Shown here in pieces: positions 47,999-49,781 of a DNA stretch of 49,781 nucleotides. How positions within the stretch are numbered: position 1 is the first letter of the stretch; the number at the start of each line of letters is the position of its first letter. The position numbers were made by a program, and so were the translations under genes. Where the stretch lies: contig DBFBGQ010000077.1 in the NCBI GenBank assembly GCA_048201975.1, positions 1 through 49,781 of the forward strand, in the 5' to 3' direction. A model generated the notes under the pieces. That model saw only the letters and a list, made by a program, of their open reading frames with translations. It was not told the DNA's origin and made no database searches. Source of the DNA: Egerieenecus sp048201975 (lineage in GTDB: Bacteria > Bacillota > Clostridia > Christensenellales > Aristaeellaceae).

Positions 47999-48036
47999 AA
48001 GTTCCGTGCTCCCCCATGGGAGAACGGAACTTTTTT
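47999..48036 (+). terminator. Terminator of rplS
   Basis: AAGTTCCGT (47999-48007) pairs with ACGGAACTT (48024-48032), with an inner CTCCC/GGGAG stem, and is followed by TTTT. Confidence 0.9.
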
Positions 48037-48127
48037 GTCTCTGTCCCCAAGCGGCGGACCGGCTTAAACGCCGGGGAAGGCGCCGGGGTTGATGGATGCT
48101 CCGGAACTGTGAAAGGGAGGAAGCTGC

Positions 48128-48610
48128 ATGCCGGATATTCTGTTTCCCGCAGGTGACCAGGTGTTTTCCTACCGTGTGGCCGGCATCTGCGTGCAGGAGG
48201 GTAAGGTGCTGCTGCAAAAGCCCGAGGATGACGACGGCTTCGCCTTTCCGGGCGGCCATGTGTCGTTGGGGGAAACCAATGCGGAGACGCTGACTCGGGA
48301 GTTTCGGGAAGAGATCGGCGCGGAAATATCCGTGGGCCCCCTGCGCTGGGTGGGGGAGCTGTTCTTTCCCTGGGGGGAGAGGTCCTGCCATCAGATCTGC
48401 CTTTATTACGCTGTGCGCATCGTGGACGGGCATACGCCGCGTATCGGGAGCTTTCCTGCCCAGGAGCAGCTGGCAGGCCAAGGCTTCCCGCTGATTTTTC
48501 ATTGGATTCCCCTGGAACGTTTGCAGGGCCTGAACGTGTATCCACCTCAGACGGTGCAGTGGCTGCTCGCTCCGCAGGAGCAGGTGCAGCATTTCATCTA
48601 CCGGGAGTGA
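48128..48610 (+). CDS. NUDIX hydrolase
   Basis: A 160-residue pyrophosphohydrolase. The Nudix box GX5EX7REUXEEXGU is complete: G43, E49, R57-E58, E61-E62 and G64 in GGHVSLGET and REFREEIG. The substrate (a nucleoside diphosphate linked to another moiety) cannot be told; the FPWGE and CLYYAVRI segments place it with small housecleaning-type members. The ATG at 48128 has GGGAGG upstream. It is downstream of the rplS terminator; I see no strong promoter of its own. Confidence 0.9.
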   Translation: MPDILFPAGDQVFSYRVAGICVQEGKVLLQKPEDDDGFAFPGGHVSLGETNAETLTREFREEIGAEISVGPLRWVGELFFPWGERSCHQICLYYAVRIVDGHTPRIGSFPAQEQLAGQGFPLIFHWIPLERLQGLNVYPPQTVQWLLAPQEQVQHFIYRE

Positions 48611-48734
48611 GGCGCAACAGGGCGAAGCGGGGCCGCAATATGGCGTACGTCAGCAGGGACGCATGGCGCGTTATAGAGCGGAGAGCGCGCGTCAGGCATG
48701 GGGCCCGTCTTGGCTGGTTCGCCGCCATCGCTGC

Positions 48735-48773
48735 AAAAAACATCCTCCGCATGACTTGCGGCATGCGGAGGAT
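48735..48773 (-). terminator. Terminator of the DUF4230 gene
   Basis: A 12-bp stem ATCCTCCGCATG (48762-48773 on the minus strand) / CATGCGGAGGAT (48742-48753) is followed on the minus strand by GTTTTTT. The remaining part of 48611-48734 shows no gene. Confidence 0.85.
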
Positions 48774-48800
48774 CGCTACAAATGCGGGATGGGGAAAGGG

Positions 48801-49421
48801 CTACTGCGCCGAGGACAAGGGTTCGTAGCGGAAGGTCAGGCGACTGTCGGCCAACTGCATCCACTGGGCAATGTACCCTTCAAAAACGGAGACTGTGTTT
48901 TCCCAGGCGGCCTGCGAGCTTGCCTGATCCTCGGTCACGGCGTTCCGCCGGGCCAGCTGTTCCTCGTCCAGCAGCTCCTGGCGGCGCACGTCCGTGAGGG
49001 CGTACCAGGTATCGTTGATGACGGAGTTTTCATAGTCGGGGGTCAGGCTATCGGCCAGCACTTCGGGCTGGGGAAGATAAAAGGTCACCGTATTGCCGCT
49101 GACCGCCAGCTGCACCTTGCTCAGGTCAATGCCCACGCTGGCGTGATAATCATACGAAATGGCCACGGATTGCACCACGCCGATCAAAAACGCGGTGGTG
49201 GTGGAGGTGAGCACGCCTTCCTCGTCCACGGTGGTTGTTTCCAGCCGGGCTGAGGAGCGAATCTCCCGGGCCAGGGTGGCGGACTGGGTCAGCGCCGCGC
49301 CGCTCAGGTCAGGCATCCACTGTGCGGCCAGCCGGCTGGCATAGGGGAGCGTCACAAACACCAGCACAATGCACAAGGCGCTCCCCAGCACCTTGGCCAG
49401 CCAGCGTCCCACATGCTTCAT
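48801..49421 (-). CDS. DUF4230-like membrane-anchored protein
   Basis: A 206-residue protein with one N-terminal membrane segment (about 9-30) and an extracytoplasmic domain. TRSSARLETTTV-like REIRSSARLETTTVDEEG, SYDYHASVGIDLSKVQLAVS and VTFYLPQPEVL are the features that suggest DUF4230, a family of unknown function. The start ATG at 49421 has GGGAGG six bases upstream and overlaps the stop of the 54-residue gene just upstream (ATGA). The pair is probably a two-gene unit. Confidence 0.75.
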   Translation of the reverse strand: MKHVGRWLAKVLGSALCIVLVFVTLPYASRLAAQWMPDLSGAALTQSATLAREIRSSARLETTTVDEEGVLTSTTTAFLIGVVQSVAISYDYHASVGIDLSKVQLAVSGNTVTFYLPQPEVLADSLTPDYENSVINDTWYALTDVRRQELLDEEQLARRNAVTEDQASSQAAWENTVSVFEGYIAQWMQLADSRLTFRYEPLSSAQ

Positions 49422-49582
49422 GGCGCGCCTCCCACCAGCGTCTGTACCCATACCAGCAGGGGAATCAGCGCGTATTTTGCGGCCAGCACGCCAAAGGCAA
49501 TCACGCCGAAACCTGTGAAGAAATACCGCGCTTTTGCGTGCCGGCGACGGGGACGCTTCGACGGAATGTGTTCCGTACGCAT
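49418..49582 (-). CDS. 54-residue single-pass membrane protein
   Basis: A small gene that is easily missed. It encodes a basic head (MRTEHIPSKRPRRRHAKARY) and one hydrophobic segment (FFTGFGVIAFGVLAAKYALI and PLLVWVQTLV, about residues 21-48). AAAGGAGG lies about eleven bases before the ATG and TATAAT lies about 35 bases upstream. Its stop overlaps the start of the DUF4230-like gene, which supports real translation. The positive-inside rule places the basic head in the cytoplasm. Function is unknown; it may assemble with the DUF4230 protein. Confidence 0.72.
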   Translation of the reverse strand: MRTEHIPSKRPRRRHAKARYFFTGFGVIAFGVLAAKYALIPLLVWVQTLVGGAP

Positions 49583-49617
49583 GCTTTTCGCAACCTCCTT
49601 TGCAGGATCTTTAGGAC

Positions 49618-49623
49618 ATTATA
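49618..49623 (-). promoter_or_regulatory. -10 box upstream of the small membrane protein gene
   Basis: A perfect TATAAT on the minus strand with no good -35 at the expected distance. The rest of the window (49624-49781) is AT-rich and holds no gene that I can support. Confidence 0.5.
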
Positions 49624-49781
49624 CGACATTTTTTGCGAAAAGGCTACCCCTGCGGATTGTTTTACAAAATCGCTGCACATGGACGCTGATTTGCCTCAGC
49701 CTTGGGTATGCCGCATAAAAGAAAGAAGAAAGCCATATCGGTGCTTTTTCCATGTATCGCGCTTTTTCGCGTATATTATTT

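Overview
The window is about 50 kb of a GC-rich chromosome from a spore-forming Bacillota (Firmicutes), most likely class Clostridia. Four things support this: a complete spoIIAA-spoIIAB-sigF cluster (about 25.98-27.44 kb); an rplU-prp-rpmA operon whose L27 carries the N-terminal extension removed by the Prp protease; AGGAGG-type ribosome binding sites with frequent GTG/TTG starts; and consensus sigma-A promoters. No phage, transposase, CRISPR array, tRNA or 16S/23S rRNA gene was seen. I cannot name the genus from sequence alone.

Layout. 0-2 kb: rplU-prp-rpmA and a DUF554 membrane protein. 2-5 kb (minus): an OmpR-type two-component system and a DUF4342 membrane protein, with tandem direct repeats at the divergent promoter. 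5.3-6.8 kb (plus): a PII-like protein translationally coupled to a CPA2 cation:proton antiporter. 7-11.6 kb (minus): triple SANT/Myb-like repeat protein, UMF1-type MFS transporter, half-size EamA transporter, ferredoxin-type aldo/keto reductase and a HAD-IIA phosphatase. 11.8-18.1 kb (minus): a Pot-type ABC importer (two permeases, ATPase, binding protein) running directly into adenine deaminase and a nucleoside phosphorylase, which suggests a purine salvage unit. 18.3-22.9 kb (plus): ilvE, an unknown gene, an RluA pseudouridine synthase, a Cof-type HAD phosphatase and a PlsC acyltransferase. 22.9-28.1 kb (minus): a secreted unknown protein, a MATE exporter, the spoIIA operon with a sigma-H-like promoter, and a DUF606 transporter. 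28.2-38 kb (plus): a degenerate GH127-like protein, a DusB tRNA-dihydrouridine synthase, three tandem secreted proteins that look like diverged paralogues, a PucR/CdaR-type regulator and an S41 lipoprotein protease. 38.2-39.1 kb: SRP RNA with a UGAC tetraloop, a GNAT acetyltransferase and a cluster of perfect hairpins bounded by a repeated 30-bp sequence. 39.1-45.3 kb (minus): a MarR-FtsH-ABC-ABC cluster behind a consensus promoter with an operator palindrome. 45.5-49.8 kb: a second OmpR-type two-component system, rplS, a NUDIX hydrolase and, on the minus strand, a 54-residue membrane protein coupled to a DUF4230 protein.

The least explained parts are the three-gene secreted family (30.96-35.45 kb), the hairpin cluster (38.86-39.13 kb), the GH127-like protein lacking expected catalytic cysteines, and the importer linked to purine enzymes. 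All positions come from reading the sequence; family calls rest on recognised motifs, not on database searches.
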